DNA of 64,000 nucleotides, from the NCBI RefSeq assembly GCF_007679035.1, contig NZ_VEFR01000001.1, positions 744,001 through 808,000 on the forward strand. The letters are read 5' to 3'. Below the pieces are notes generated by a model. It had not been told where the DNA came from and searched no databases. It saw only the letters and a list, made by a program, of their open reading frames with translations. The number at the start of each line of letters is the position of its first letter. The stretch's first letter is position 1. A program made the position numbers and the translations under genes. The stretch is from Agrococcus jejuensis (GTDB lineage: Bacteria; Actinomycetota; Actinomycetes; Actinomycetales; Microbacteriaceae). Shown piece after piece: positions 33,611 through 42,448 of the stretch.

Positions 33611-33698
33611 GCGCCGACCGGGCATGTTGCCGCGCAGGCGGGCCGCGGCTACGCTGCAAGGCTGCCCTGCGACCGCGGTGCGGCGAGAGGGCACGACC

Positions 33699-34793
33699 AT
33701 GACCGTCGAGGTGCGCACCGTCGACCTCCCCGATGCCGCCGACGAGGTCGGCGAGCGCGGCGACCGCTTCCGCCGCCATCACGCGTTCGCGACCCGCGTC
33801 TCCGACGCCCGGTACGCGCCCGGCGCCTTCGACCTGCGCCCCGACGAGCGGCTCGCCGCCTGGGCGTCGTCGCCCAGCGAGCGCCACGTGCGGCTCGAGG
33901 CCGTCGACGGCGACCGTCTGCTCGGTGCAGCCGACCTGTGGCTGCCGCTGTCGGAGTCGACCGACGTGCTCGACGTCGGCACGGCGTCCGACCCCGAGCT
34001 CGAGGCGGCGCAGGCGCGCGACGTGCATCGCGCGCTCGTCGCGCACGTGCTCGCGCTGGCGGATGCGCAGGGCCGCACGGTCGTGATGGGCGGCTCGCCC
34101 GGGCTCGCGTCCGCGCCCCCTGGCAGCGCCCTCGTCGCCGCCGCCACGGGCTTCGGCGCCGCCGATCCCTCCGACCCCGAGGCGGCGCCGCTCGTCGAGG
34201 CGGGCTTCGCCCTCGAGCAGGTGTACCGCGTCAGCCTCGTCGACCTCGACGCGCTGCCCGACCTGCCCGAACGGCTCGCGGCAGCCCGCGAGCGGTCGGC
34301 GGGCTACCGCGTGCTCGCCTGGGAGGGGCCCACGCCGCCCGAGCACCGATCTGCGATCCGCGGCCTGCACGAGCGGATGTCGACGGACGCGCCCGTCGGC
34401 GACCTCGCGCTCGAGCCCGAGACGTGGAGCGACGAGCGGCTCGCCGCGTTCGAGGAGCAGAAGGCGCGCGGCGGGCGCACGATCCGCACCGTCGCGGCGG
34501 CGACCGCCGACGGCGAGCTCGTGGGCTTCTCGCGCCTCTTCGCCGGCGACAGCGACGTCGCGCGCCAGCACGACACCCTCGTCGTGCGCGAGCATCGCGG
34601 CCACGGGCTCGGCATGCTCCTGAAGCTCGCGAACCTCGCCGAGCTCGCCGCGCACCATCCGCACCACCGCCGGGTGAGCACCTGGAACGCCGAGGAGAAC
34701 CGGCCGATGCTGGCCACGAACGAGGCGGTCGGCTTCGCGCCGATCGCGTACGAGGCCGTCTGGCAGCGACGGCAGCGAGAGGAGCAGCCATGA
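33699..34793 (+). CDS. Double-domain GNAT-family acetyltransferase, first copy
   Basis: A 364-residue protein with two GNAT-like halves. The second half has the clear acetyl-CoA loop HDTLVVREHRGHGLGMLLKLANL and the ending VSTWNAEENRPMLATNEAVGF that is typical of actinobacterial two-domain GNATs; the first half is degenerate. The substrate is unknown. It starts MTVEVRTVDLPDA at the ATG 33699, with GAGAGG upstream and TACGCT at 33650-33655 as a likely -10. The stop overlaps the next start in ATGA. The next gene is a paralogue with the same layout, so the pair arose by tandem duplication. Confidence 0.82.
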   Translation: MTVEVRTVDLPDAADEVGERGDRFRRHHAFATRVSDARYAPGAFDLRPDERLAAWASSPSERHVRLEAVDGDRLLGAADLWLPLSESTDVLDVGTASDPELEAAQARDVHRALVAHVLALADAQGRTVVMGGSPGLASAPPGSALVAAATGFGAADPSDPEAAPLVEAGFALEQVYRVSLVDLDALPDLPERLAAARERSAGYRVLAWEGPTPPEHRSAIRGLHERMSTDAPVGDLALEPETWSDERLAAFEEQKARGGRTIRTVAAATADGELVGFSRLFAGDSDVARQHDTLVVREHRGHGLGMLLKLANLAELAAHHPHHRRVSTWNAEENRPMLATNEAVGFAPIAYEAVWQRRQREEQP

Positions 34794-35875
34794 CGATCGA
34801 GGTCCGCGAGCTCGCGGTGCCCGCCGCGTACGACGACGGCACGCAAGAGTGGGCGACGTTCGCCGAGATGGTCGAGGTGCGCAACGCCGTGCTCGCGCAC
34901 CGGTGGGGCGGCGATGCGTCGCACGCCATCACGGCACGCGAGGCGTACGGCACGGCATCGAGCCAGGACGACGAGCGGCTCGTGTACCTGGGCGGCTGGC
35001 TCGACGGCAGGCTCGTCGCGCGCGGCTTCGTCGAGCTGTCGCGGCACGAGGCGCTGCACATCGCCGGGGTCGACGTGCTCGTGCGGCCCGACGCCCGACG
35101 CCGCGGCGTCGGCACGGCCCTGTGGCGCACGATCGAGGGCATCCTCGACGCCGACGGCCGCACGACCGTGCAGGCGTGGGTCGACCACCGCACGGGCGAC
35201 GGACCCGTGCTCGAGGCGCCCACGGGCTTCGGCAGCGTGCCGCGCGACGCATCCGAGGTGCGGTTCCTCGAGAACCTCGGCTTCCGCCTCGAGCAGGTCG
35301 AGCGCATGAGCGAGCTGCGCCTCGACGAGGCGATCGAGCAGCTCGAGCGCCTGCGCACCCAGGCGCTCCCCCACGCTCGCGGCTACGCCATCCGCACCTG
35401 GACGGGGCGCACGCCGCCCGAGCTGCTCGAGCAGCTCGCCGTGCTGCATCAGCGCATGTCGACCGACGCGCCCGCCGCCGGCCTCGATCACGAGGAGGAG
35501 GCGTGGGATGCGGGCCGCGTGGAGCGCATCGAGGAGATCGAGGAGCGGCGCGGACGCGAGATGCTGCGCGCCGTCGCGATCCACGAGGCGACCGGACGGC
35601 TCGTCGCGTTCACGACGCTCGTCGTCGCGAGCCCCGACCGCCCCGTGTACCAGCACGACACGCTCGTGCACGGCGAGCATCGCGGCCATCGGCTCGGCAT
35701 GCTCGTGAAGATCGCGAACCTCCTGGCGCTCGCCGAGCGCATCCCGCGGGGCGCGCGCGTCCTCACATGGAACGCCGAGGAGAACCGGCCGATGCTCGGC
35801 GTCAACGAGTCGCTCGGCTTCCGCGCGATCGGCTACGAGGGCGCGTGGCAGCTCGTGCGAGCGGACGCGCCGTGA
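34790..35875 (+). CDS. Double-domain GNAT-family acetyltransferase, second copy
   Basis: A 361-residue paralogue of the preceding gene. Here both halves look intact: the first has VDVLVRPDARRRGVGTALWR, a full R-x-x-G-x-G/A acetyl-CoA loop, and the second has HDTLVHGEHRGHRLGMLVKIANL and LTWNAEENRPMLGVNESLGF. It begins MTIEVRELAVPAA, matching the upstream copy, and is translationally coupled to it (ATGA at 34790-34793). Its own stop overlaps a GTG that opens a short third frame with the same N-terminal pattern. Acceptor unknown. Confidence 0.83.
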   Translation: MTIEVRELAVPAAYDDGTQEWATFAEMVEVRNAVLAHRWGGDASHAITAREAYGTASSQDDERLVYLGGWLDGRLVARGFVELSRHEALHIAGVDVLVRPDARRRGVGTALWRTIEGILDADGRTTVQAWVDHRTGDGPVLEAPTGFGSVPRDASEVRFLENLGFRLEQVERMSELRLDEAIEQLERLRTQALPHARGYAIRTWTGRTPPELLEQLAVLHQRMSTDAPAAGLDHEEEAWDAGRVERIEEIEERRGREMLRAVAIHEATGRLVAFTTLVVASPDRPVYQHDTLVHGEHRGHRLGMLVKIANLLALAERIPRGARVLTWNAEENRPMLGVNESLGFRAIGYEGAWQLVRADAP

Positions 35876-36006
35876 CGGTCGAGGTGCGGCTCGACGCAAT
35901 GGCCGACCTCCACGTGCTCGAGACGGCGGCGCCGCCGCGTGCCGCCGGCGACCGCGTCGCACCGACGCCCGGCGGGACACAGGCTGCACAGGGCGGCGAC
36001 GCCTAG
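35872..36006 (+). pseudogene. Short coupled ORF, probable remnant of a third GNAT copy
   Basis: A 44-codon frame opens with GTG at 35872 inside the stop of the preceding gene (GTGA). It begins VTVEVRLDAMADL, closely similar to MTVEVRTVDLPDA and MTIEVRELAVPAA of the two upstream genes, and then turns into low-complexity A/P/G sequence and stops at 36006. The conserved start and coupling suggest a third tandem copy whose body has been lost. It could instead be a translated micro-protein. The -10 of the aldehyde dehydrogenase gene overlaps its stop codon. Confidence 0.45.
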
Positions 36007-36009
36007 CAT
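36004..36009 (+). promoter_or_regulatory. -10 hexamer of the aldehyde dehydrogenase gene
   Basis: TAGCAT ends 7 bases before the ATG at 36017, implying a leaderless transcript. Its TAG is also the stop of the short upstream frame. Confidence 0.5.
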
Positions 36010-36016
36010 CGTCGCC

Positions 36017-37420
36017 ATGCCGAAGGCTCCCGCTCCTGCCGCGTCATCCGTGTCGCCGACCCTCGCCGCCGACCTGCGCGAGGCCGTGACGAGCGGCCGC
36101 ACCCGCCCGGCGGCATGGCGTCGCGCCCAGCTCGACGCCCTGGTGCGCATGCTCACGCAGAACCTGTCGCTGTGGGAGCGCGCGCTCGCCCAGGACCTGG
36201 GCAAGTCGGCCGACGAGGCGCACGTCAGCGAGGTCGCGCTCGTGCTCGACGAGGCGCGTCACGCACGCGCGAACGTCGCCAGGTGGATGCGCGCCAAGCC
36301 CGTGCTCGCGCCGCTCGCGCTGCAGCCGGCGCTCGCGCACGTGCGGTCCGAGCCGCTCGGCGTCGCCCTCGTCATCGCTCCGTGGAACTATCCGCTGCAG
36401 CTGCAGCTCGCGCCGGTCGTCGGCGCGCTCGCTGCGGGCGACGCCGTCGTGATGAAGCCGTCGGAGCTCGCGCCGGCGACGGCGCGGCTGCTCGCCGAGC
36501 TCGCGCCCGCCTACCTCGACGAGCGCGCCGTGCGCGTCGTCACGGGCGGCGCCGACGTCGCCTCCGCCCTCCTCGAGCAGCGGTGGGACCACGTCTTCTA
36601 CACGGGCGGCGAGCGCGTGGGCCGCATCGTGGCGCACGCGGCGGCGGAGCACCTCACGCCGGTGGTGCTCGAGCTGGGCGGCGCGTGCCCCGTCTGGGTC
36701 GACCGCACCGCCGACCTCGCCGTCGCCGCTCGCCGCATCGTGTGGGCGAAGCTGCTCAACGCCGGCCAGACGTGCGTCGCCCCGAACCACGTCTTCGTCG
36801 ACGCGTCGGTGCGCGACGCCCTCGTCGCCGAGCTGCGCGCAGCCATCGCCGAGCAGCATCCCGTGCCTCGCACCTCGCCCGACTACTCCCGCATGGTCTC
36901 GCAGGCGCACCTCGAGCGCGTCGCCGAGCGCCTCGGCGACGGCACGGCGATCGTCGGCGGCGAGGTCGACGCCGCTGCCCGCTACGTCGCGCCGACGCTG
37001 CTGGGCGACGTCGCGCTCGACGCACCAGCGGTCACGGAGGAGACGTTCGGCCCGATCCTGCCGATCGTGCCGCTGGCAGGCGCGGACGCGTTCGTCACGC
37101 TGCAGCACGAGCGCCCCAAGCCGCTCGCGCTGTACGCCTTCGGCGACCGCGCCGTGCTCGACCGTCTCGAGCGGGAGACGACGTCGGGTGCGTTCGGCCG
37201 CAACGTCGCCGTCGCGCACGTCATGGTGCGCGGCCTGCCGTTCGGCGGCGTCGGTGCGAGCGGCCACGGCTCGTACCACGGGCGCCGCTCGTTCGACCTG
37301 TTCAGCCACGCGAAGGCCGTGCTGGCGAAGCCGACGCACCCCGAGACGCTGTCGCTCGTCTTCCCTCCGATCACGGACGGGAAGCGCGAGGTCATCCGCA
37401 GGCTGCTGCTGCGCCGATGA
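36017..37420 (+). CDS. Aldehyde dehydrogenase family protein (class 3-like)
   Basis: NAD(P)+-dependent dehydrogenase of 467 residues that oxidises aldehydes to acids. The catalytic C253 lies in LLNAGQTCVAPNHVFV and the general base E219 in VVLELGGACPVWV. IAPWNYPLQLQLAPVVGAL and GDAVVMKPSE form the cofactor site, and ETFGPILPIVPL and LPFGGVGASGHGSYHG complete the family. The short length and the NYP and GHGSYHG motifs resemble class 3 enzymes acting on fatty or aromatic aldehydes, which often are membrane-associated. The substrate is inferred only. It is probably leaderless and may be followed by the acyltransferase on the same strand, 52 bases later. Confidence 0.9.
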   Translation: MPKAPAPAASSVSPTLAADLREAVTSGRTRPAAWRRAQLDALVRMLTQNLSLWERALAQDLGKSADEAHVSEVALVLDEARHARANVARWMRAKPVLAPLALQPALAHVRSEPLGVALVIAPWNYPLQLQLAPVVGALAAGDAVVMKPSELAPATARLLAELAPAYLDERAVRVVTGGADVASALLEQRWDHVFYTGGERVGRIVAHAAAEHLTPVVLELGGACPVWVDRTADLAVAARRIVWAKLLNAGQTCVAPNHVFVDASVRDALVAELRAAIAEQHPVPRTSPDYSRMVSQAHLERVAERLGDGTAIVGGEVDAAARYVAPTLLGDVALDAPAVTEETFGPILPIVPLAGADAFVTLQHERPKPLALYAFGDRAVLDRLERETTSGAFGRNVAVAHVMVRGLPFGGVGASGHGSYHGRRSFDLFSHAKAVLAKPTHPETLSLVFPPITDGKREVIRRLLLRR

Positions 37421-37472
37421 GTCGCGCCGGCGATGGCGCTACGGTGGACGTGAGCCCTCCTCACGCATCACG

Positions 37473-38498
37473 ATGATCCAGCACGCCGAGCACCCGCCCG
37501 CCACCGCGGCCTCCGCTGCCCCTGTCCGCGCGAGGGCCAAGCAGCGGCACCTGTGGATGGACGGCCTGCGCGGCCTCGCGATCGTGCTGATCGTCGAGCT
37601 GCACGCGTCGGCGATCATGCGCATGCACGGCATCAACCCGTCGCCGATCCTCGAGTGGTTCGACGTCGCGGTCTACCCGTTCCGCATCCCGCTGCTCATG
37701 CTGCTGTCGGGCATGCTGCTGCAGGCCTCGCTGTCGAAGGGGCCGCGCCGCTACCTCGTGGGCAAGGCGCGCACGATCCTCTGGCCGTACGCCGTGTGGT
37801 CGCTGCTGCTCGTGCTCGCGTACGACTTCGTGCCGTGGTCGACGCTGCTCGACGCCATCGTCGCGCCGTCGAGCCACCTCTGGTTCCTGCACGCGCTGCT
37901 CATCGCGTACCTCGTCGCGCTCGCCGTGCGCCGCGTGCCCACGTGGATCTCGTCGCTCGGCGCCTTCGCGGCGGCCGGCGTCGTCGCCCTCGTCGACCTG
38001 CCGATGTGGGCGATGCACCTGCAGCCCGAGCGCATGCTCATGATGCTCGGCTACTTCCTCGCCGGAGCGGCGCTGCGCGAGCGATGGGACGTCGTCGAGC
38101 GGTGGATGCGGCGGACGTGGGTGCTCGTGGCGCTGCTCGCGGCCGCGGCGACGCTCGTCGCGCTCTCGATCGCGCCGACCATCCGCGTCTCGTACACGAT
38201 GGCCGAGTACGCGCCGCTCGTGCTCGCCGGGGTGCTCGCCCTCGTCGCCGTCGCGATCCGGCTGCGGTGGACGTCGCCGCCCGCGCGAGCGCTGCGCGCC
38301 ATCGGCCGCGACTCGATCGTCTTCTACGTCACGCACTGGTTCGTGCTCATGGCGCTCGTGTGGCCGCTGTGGCTCGTGCCCGACTTCGTGCCGCTCGACG
38401 TGCAGGTGCTCGCCGTCGCGACGTCGCTGCTCGCCGCCGGCGCCCTCGCGTGGCTGTCGCACCGCGTGCGCGCCGTCGGGCTGCTGTTCCGCATCTGA
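37473..38498 (+). CDS. Acyltransferase family 3 membrane protein
   Basis: A 341-residue membrane protein with about ten helices. It starts with RHLWMDGLRGLAIVLIVELH, the typical first helix of acyltransferase-3/fucose 4-O-acetylase-like proteins with the R/H-containing active-site region, and has SSHLWFLHALLIAYL and IVFYVTHWFVLM. Such enzymes O-acylate sugars or cell-wall glycans using acyl-CoA. The cytoplasmic N-terminus is basic. TACGGT at 37440-37445 may be a -10. A second member of the superfamily lies at 44256. It converges on mutM after 30 bases. Confidence 0.83.
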   Translation: MIQHAEHPPATAASAAPVRARAKQRHLWMDGLRGLAIVLIVELHASAIMRMHGINPSPILEWFDVAVYPFRIPLLMLLSGMLLQASLSKGPRRYLVGKARTILWPYAVWSLLLVLAYDFVPWSTLLDAIVAPSSHLWFLHALLIAYLVALAVRRVPTWISSLGAFAAAGVVALVDLPMWAMHLQPERMLMMLGYFLAGAALRERWDVVERWMRRTWVLVALLAAAATLVALSIAPTIRVSYTMAEYAPLVLAGVLALVAVAIRLRWTSPPARALRAIGRDSIVFYVTHWFVLMALVWPLWLVPDFVPLDVQVLAVATSLLAAGALAWLSHRVRAVGLLFRI

Positions 38499-38528
38499 CG
38501 CGCGCCTCGCGCGATCGTGCGCGTCGGC

Positions 38529-39389
38529 TCAGGCGAGGCCGCGCGGACGCCGCTGGCACCGCGGGCAGCGGTACGACGAGCGGTTCGACCACGACTCGCG
38601 CACGATCGGCGTGCCGCAGCGCGCGCACGGCCGCCCCTCCTGGCCGTACGCCTGCAGGCTGCGCGAGAAGTAGCCCGACTCGCCGTTGACGTTGACGTAC
38701 TGCGCGTCGAACGACGTGCCGCCCTCGGTGAGCGCACGCTCGAGCACGCCCTGCACCTCGGCGAGCAGCTCGCGCGCCCGGCCCCGCGTGAGGCGCTCCG
38801 CAGGCGTCAGGTAGTGCAGGCGGGCGCGCCACAGCGCCTCGTCGGCGTAGATGTTGCCGACGCCCGACACGAGCTGCTGGTCGAGGATCGCCGCCTTCAC
38901 GCCCTGCCGACGCATGCGCAGCCGGGCGACGACCGCATCCGCGTCGAAGTCGGGATGCAGCGGGTCGAGCGCGATGTGGGTCGCGTGGTCGGGCACGCCG
39001 TCGACGAGCGGACGCACCGACATGGAGCCGAAGATGCGCTGGTCGGCGAAGTGCACCGCGAGGGTGCCGTGCAGCGGATGCTCGAGCAGCAGTCGTACGC
39101 GCGTATGCCGATCGAGCGGCGCGCCGGGCTCGCGCAGCAGCACCTGGCCGGACATGCCGAGGTGGATCGAGAGGGCGCGGTCGTCGTCGAGCGGCACCCA
39201 GAGGAACTTGCCGCGACGCTGCGGCGTCGCCATCGTGCGGCCGAGCAGCGTCGCCTCGAAGTCGCGTGCGCCGGAGTCGTGGCGGGCGACGGAGCGGTCG
39301 TCGAGCACCTCGACGCCCGCGACGGTCGCGCCGTCGACCGCGGGGGCGAGGCCGACGCGCACGACCTCGACCTCGGGCAGCTCAGGCAC
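38529..39389 (-). CDS. mutM: Formamidopyrimidine-DNA glycosylase (Fpg/MutM)
   Basis: Bifunctional glycosylase/AP lyase that removes 8-oxoguanine; 286 residues. It begins PELPEVEVVRVG after the initiator, giving the catalytic N-terminal proline and glutamate. QRRGKFLWVPLDDDRALSIHLGMSGQ (in parts) holds the conserved lysine, GVGNIYADEALWRARLHY is the H2TH region, and the C-terminal zinc finger has CARCGTPI and YRCPRCQ. The start is GTG at 39387-39389; upstream codons are not conserved. It is 28 bases after the rnc stop and belongs to the yceD-rpmF-rnc-mutM operon. Confidence 0.95.
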   Translation of the reverse strand: MPELPEVEVVRVGLAPAVDGATVAGVEVLDDRSVARHDSGARDFEATLLGRTMATPQRRGKFLWVPLDDDRALSIHLGMSGQVLLREPGAPLDRHTRVRLLLEHPLHGTLAVHFADQRIFGSMSVRPLVDGVPDHATHIALDPLHPDFDADAVVARLRMRRQGVKAAILDQQLVSGVGNIYADEALWRARLHYLTPAERLTRGRARELLAEVQGVLERALTEGGTSFDAQYVNVNGESGYFSRSLQAYGQEGRPCARCGTPIVRESWSNRSSYRCPRCQRRPRGLA

Positions 39390-39417
39390 GGCGCACCTCA
39401 GGCACGGCGGAGGCCGC

Positions 39418-40122
39418 TCACGCGTCGACGGCGTCGTGCAGCTGCGTCCACGCCGTGAGCGCCGCGGACATCTCGGCGGCCTTCTTGCTCGTGCCCTCGC
39501 CCGTCGCGATCGGCTCGCCATCGAGGCTCACCGTCGCCGTGAACGTGCGGGCGTGGTCGGGGCCGGTCGCGTCGATCGCGTACTCGGGGCTGCCGCGCTC
39601 GAGGCGCGCGGCCAGCTCCTGCAGGTGCGTCTTGGGATCGAGTGCCGCGCCCGAGCGCTCGGGGTCGTCGAGCAGCGGTCCGACGAGGCGCAGCACGAGC
39701 TGCGCCGACGCCTCGTGGCCGAGGGCCAGGAACGCAGCGCCGAAGATCGCCTCGAGCGCGTCGGCGAGGATCGACGACTTGTCGCGACCGCCCGTCGTCT
39801 CCTCGCCACGGCCGAGCAGCAGGTGCTGCCCGAGTCCGATGGTGCGCGCGACGTCGGCGAGCGCGACGGTCGAGACGACGCCGGCGCGACGCTTCGCGAG
39901 CTCGCCCTCCGACACGTCGGGGTGCCGGTCGAACAGCTCGATCGTGATCGCCTGCCCGAGGATCGTGTCGCCGAGGAACTCGAGGCGCTCGTTCGTCGGG
40001 ATGCCGCCGTGCTCGAACGCGTACGAGCGATGCGTCAGCGCCAACGCCAAGAGCTCGGGGTCGATGTCGACCCCGAGCTTGGCGTGCAGATCGGCGTGGG
40101 CGTCCACCCGATCAGACGTCAT
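39418..40122 (-). CDS. rnc: Ribonuclease III
   Basis: Double-strand-specific endoribonuclease of 234 residues that processes rRNA and some mRNAs. The signature NERLEFLGDTILG contains the catalytic glutamate and aspartate, and KSSILADALEAIFGAAFLALG the second acidic pair. The double-stranded RNA-binding domain lies at about 160-230 (DPKTHLQELAARLE, GEGTSKKAAEMSAALTAW). The ATG at 40120-40122 overlaps the rpmF stop by one base (TGATG), so translation is coupled. Confidence 0.95.
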   Translation of the reverse strand: MTSDRVDAHADLHAKLGVDIDPELLALALTHRSYAFEHGGIPTNERLEFLGDTILGQAITIELFDRHPDVSEGELAKRRAGVVSTVALADVARTIGLGQHLLLGRGEETTGGRDKSSILADALEAIFGAAFLALGHEASAQLVLRLVGPLLDDPERSGAALDPKTHLQELAARLERGSPEYAIDATGPDHARTFTATVSLDGEPIATGEGTSKKAAEMSAALTAWTQLHDAVDA

Positions 40123-40325
40123 CAGACGTCGGCGACCTTGCGGCCCTTGTACTCCATGAAGAGCGCCGTGCCAGCCGAGTCCTCGACCACGCGTGCGCGG
40201 TGCGGGAGGCTGTAGACGGTGCGGCCGTTCTCGACGGTCTTCACGAGCGTGGGGACCGAGGCCTTCCACTGCGAACGGCGCGAGTGCGTGTTGGCACGCG
40301 ACTTCTTCCGCTTGGGAACTGCCAT
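40122..40325 (-). CDS. rpmF: 50S ribosomal protein L32
   Basis: A 67-residue ribosomal protein with the typical start [20 protein letters not shown]. It has no cysteine pairs, so it is the zinc-free form (C-), which is often zinc-responsive in genomes that also carry a C+ copy; only this copy is in view. It is 2 bases downstream of the DUF177 gene and coupled to rnc by TGATG. Confidence 0.95.
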   Translation of the reverse strand: MAVPKRKKSRANTHSRRSQWKASVPTLVKTVENGRTVYSLPHRARVVEDSAGTALFMEYKGRKVADV

Positions 40326-40327
40326 TG

Positions 40328-40879
40328 CTACTCCTTCTCGGGCGCGCGCGTCTGCGCGGCCTCATCGTCATCGAGGAGTCCAGCCAGGGCAGCCCATCTC
40401 GGGTCGAGCTGCTCGGGCGGGCTCCATTCCGTCCCAGGCGCGAGTCGCTCCCCCGTGATGGGGTCGAGACCTGCGCAGTCAGGCCGGTCGACGGGGTTGA
40501 ACGGCAGTGCCAGCACCACCGCATCCCGGACGACCTGCTCCAGGTCGATGGCGTCATCGACCACCTGGAACTCGGAATCCTCCGAGCGATCATACGCGAA
40601 CAGCTCGATGAAGTCGACTTCGACAGGCAGGCGGAATCGCACCAGGCATCGAGAGCACTCGGCATCGGCCGTGACGCTCGCGACCCCGGTGGCGAGGATG
40701 CCCTCGTGCACGCTCTCGAGGCGCACGTCGATCGCGACGGTCTCGGAGGTCGCCACGGCGGCGAGCCCCTCTCCGACGCGGTCGTCGAATGCGGCCTCGA
40801 TCGCGTGCTCGCGCATCTGGCCCGGCTTGCCGACGAGATCGCGGATCCCGATCTGGAAGGGCGTTGCATGTGCGGACAC
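40328..40879 (-). CDS. yceD: DUF177/YceD family protein
   Basis: A 183-residue YceD-like protein found upstream of rpmF in most bacteria and linked genetically to 23S rRNA or ribosome assembly. The conserved core is [21 protein letters not shown] followed by [20 protein letters not shown] (parts), with cysteines in CSRC and DCAG. The start is the GTG at 40877-40879; TAGGCT lies 6 bases upstream, so the whole yceD-rpmF-rnc-mutM operon probably begins leaderless here. It is divergent from the MFS gene with 66 bases between starts. Confidence 0.87.
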   Translation of the reverse strand: MSAHATPFQIGIRDLVGKPGQMREHAIEAAFDDRVGEGLAAVATSETVAIDVRLESVHEGILATGVASVTADAECSRCLVRFRLPVEVDFIELFAYDRSEDSEFQVVDDAIDLEQVVRDAVVLALPFNPVDRPDCAGLDPITGERLAPGTEWSPPEQLDPRWAALAGLLDDDEAAQTRAPEKE

Positions 40880-40885
40880 GGTCCC

Positions 40886-40891
40886 AGCCTA
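40886..40891 (-). promoter_or_regulatory. -10 hexamer of the yceD-rpmF-rnc-mutM operon
   Basis: TAGGCT on the minus strand lies 6 bases before the GTG at 40879, implying a leaderless operon message. Confidence 0.5.
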
Positions 40892-40945
40892 CGAGGCCGC
40901 GCGCCCTTCCATGTGCACCACGGCAGCGCGTGCGAGGATGCGCGC

Positions 40946-42430
40946 ATGGTGAGGGGCACGGCGTTGCGAGGATCGTCGCTGCGGACCGCGATCCCGGTGG
41001 CACTCGTCGGCTGGCTCGTGTGCGTCGAGCTCGTCAGCGGCATGCTGCAGGGCTACTACGTCACGATCTCGACCGAGATCGCCCGCCACCTGTCGATCGC
41101 GGATCCCGACCTCAACTGGTTCGAGGCGGGGCAGCTGCTGCTGTCGGCGCTCATGGTGCCGGTGCTCGCGAAGCTCGGCGACATGCACGGCCACAAGAAG
41201 GTGCTGCTCGGCTCGACGGTCGTCGTCGCGGGCGCGAGCTGGTGGATGGCGTTCGCCGGCGACTTCTGGAGCTACCTGATCGCGTTCTCGCTGCAGGGCA
41301 TCTACGCCGTCTGGCTGCCGCTCGAGATCGCCCTGATCTTCGACCGCGGTCGCCGCACGGGTCGTGCGGCGTCGGAGACGCGGCGTGCGGCGGGCCTGCT
41401 CGTCGTGGGCCTCGAGACCGGCGCGATCCTCGGCGCGCTCGGCGCGGCGCGCGCGCACGCGGCGTTCGGCGAGGCGATGGTGCCGACGCTGCTCGTCCCC
41501 GCGGCGTTCGTGACCCTGCTGCTGCCGGCGATCTGGTTCGGCGTGCCCGAGTCCGAGCCGCTCCCCGACCGCTCGCTCGACGCCGTCGGCTTCTCGCTGC
41601 TCGCGCTCTCGCTGCTCACGGTCACGTCGGGCCTCACGTTCCTGCGCCTCATGGGCGCCGGCTCCCCCGTGCCGTGGATCCTCGTCGGCGTGGGCCTGCT
41701 GCTCGTGCTGCCGTTCGGCAGGTGGGTGCTGCGTCGCCCCGATCCCGCGATCGACCTCCGCGTGCTGCGACAGCCCGAGATGTGGCCCGTGCAGCTCACC
41801 GCCGGCCTCGTGGGCGTGAGCCTGCTCGGGGCGCAGACCCCGCTCGCGACGTACGCGGGCACGGATCCCGACGAGGTCGGCTACGGCCTCGGGCTCGACG
41901 CGGGCGGCCGGTCGATCGTCATCGGCGTGTACCTGCTCGCCCTCATCGTCGGCGCGATCCTGCTCGCCGCGCTGTCGCGCCGCATCCGCCCGCGGCTGCT
42001 GCTCATCGCGGCGGCAGCCCTCGTCGGCGTCGGCTACCTCGCGCTCGTCGCCTTCCACGGCTCGCTCGTCGAGGTGCTCGCGTGCCTCGTCGTCGCCGGC
42101 ATCGGGTGCGGTGCGCTCGTCGGCGCCATGCCCGCTGCGGCGGCCGCCGCGGCGCCACGCGGCCAGACCGGCGTCGCGACGGCGCTCACGAACACGACGA
42201 AGACCATCGGCGGCTCGTTCGCGTCGTCGATCTTCGCGATCGTGCTCGCCGCAGGCGCCGTGGGCACGGCGGCGTCGATCGGCGGCTACGTGACCGTGTG
42301 GATCGTCTGCGGCGTCACGGCGCTCGTCGCGGCCGCAGCGCTCGTGGCCGTGCCGCGGCTCGCCTTCGCGGATCCCGAGCCCGTGCCGGACGCCGCGGAG
42401 GAGCCGCCCGCGGCGACGCCTGCGCGCTGA
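40946..42430 (+). CDS. MFS transporter (14-helix DHA2-like exporter)
   Basis: Major-facilitator protein of 494 residues with about fourteen membrane helices. MFS features are KLGDMHGHKKVLLGS (loop 2-3 motif), SLQGIYAVWLPLEIALIFDRGRR and, in the second half, QTGVATALTNTTKTIGGSFASSIFA. The last matches the helix-11 region of DHA2 drug-proton exporters, though here the protein lacks some motif-C residues. The substrate is unknown. GAGGAT lies 6 bases before the ATG and may be a weak -10. It is divergent from yceD and convergent with the EamA gene after 18 bases. Confidence 0.85.
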   Translation: MVRGTALRGSSLRTAIPVALVGWLVCVELVSGMLQGYYVTISTEIARHLSIADPDLNWFEAGQLLLSALMVPVLAKLGDMHGHKKVLLGSTVVVAGASWWMAFAGDFWSYLIAFSLQGIYAVWLPLEIALIFDRGRRTGRAASETRRAAGLLVVGLETGAILGALGAARAHAAFGEAMVPTLLVPAAFVTLLLPAIWFGVPESEPLPDRSLDAVGFSLLALSLLTVTSGLTFLRLMGAGSPVPWILVGVGLLLVLPFGRWVLRRPDPAIDLRVLRQPEMWPVQLTAGLVGVSLLGAQTPLATYAGTDPDEVGYGLGLDAGGRSIVIGVYLLALIVGAILLAALSRRIRPRLLLIAAAALVGVGYLALVAFHGSLVEVLACLVVAGIGCGALVGAMPAAAAAAAPRGQTGVATALTNTTKTIGGSFASSIFAIVLAAGAVGTAASIGGYVTVWIVCGVTALVAAAALVAVPRLAFADPEPVPDAAEEPPAATPAR

Positions 42431-42448
42431 CGCGCACGGCTCCTCCGA

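Noticed and set aside
37450..37476. An 8-codon GTG frame overlapping the acyltransferase start by ATGA, possible leader peptide
   Set aside because: It is too short to support, its -10 spacing (4 bases) does not fit the leaderless rule, and the overlap could be chance.
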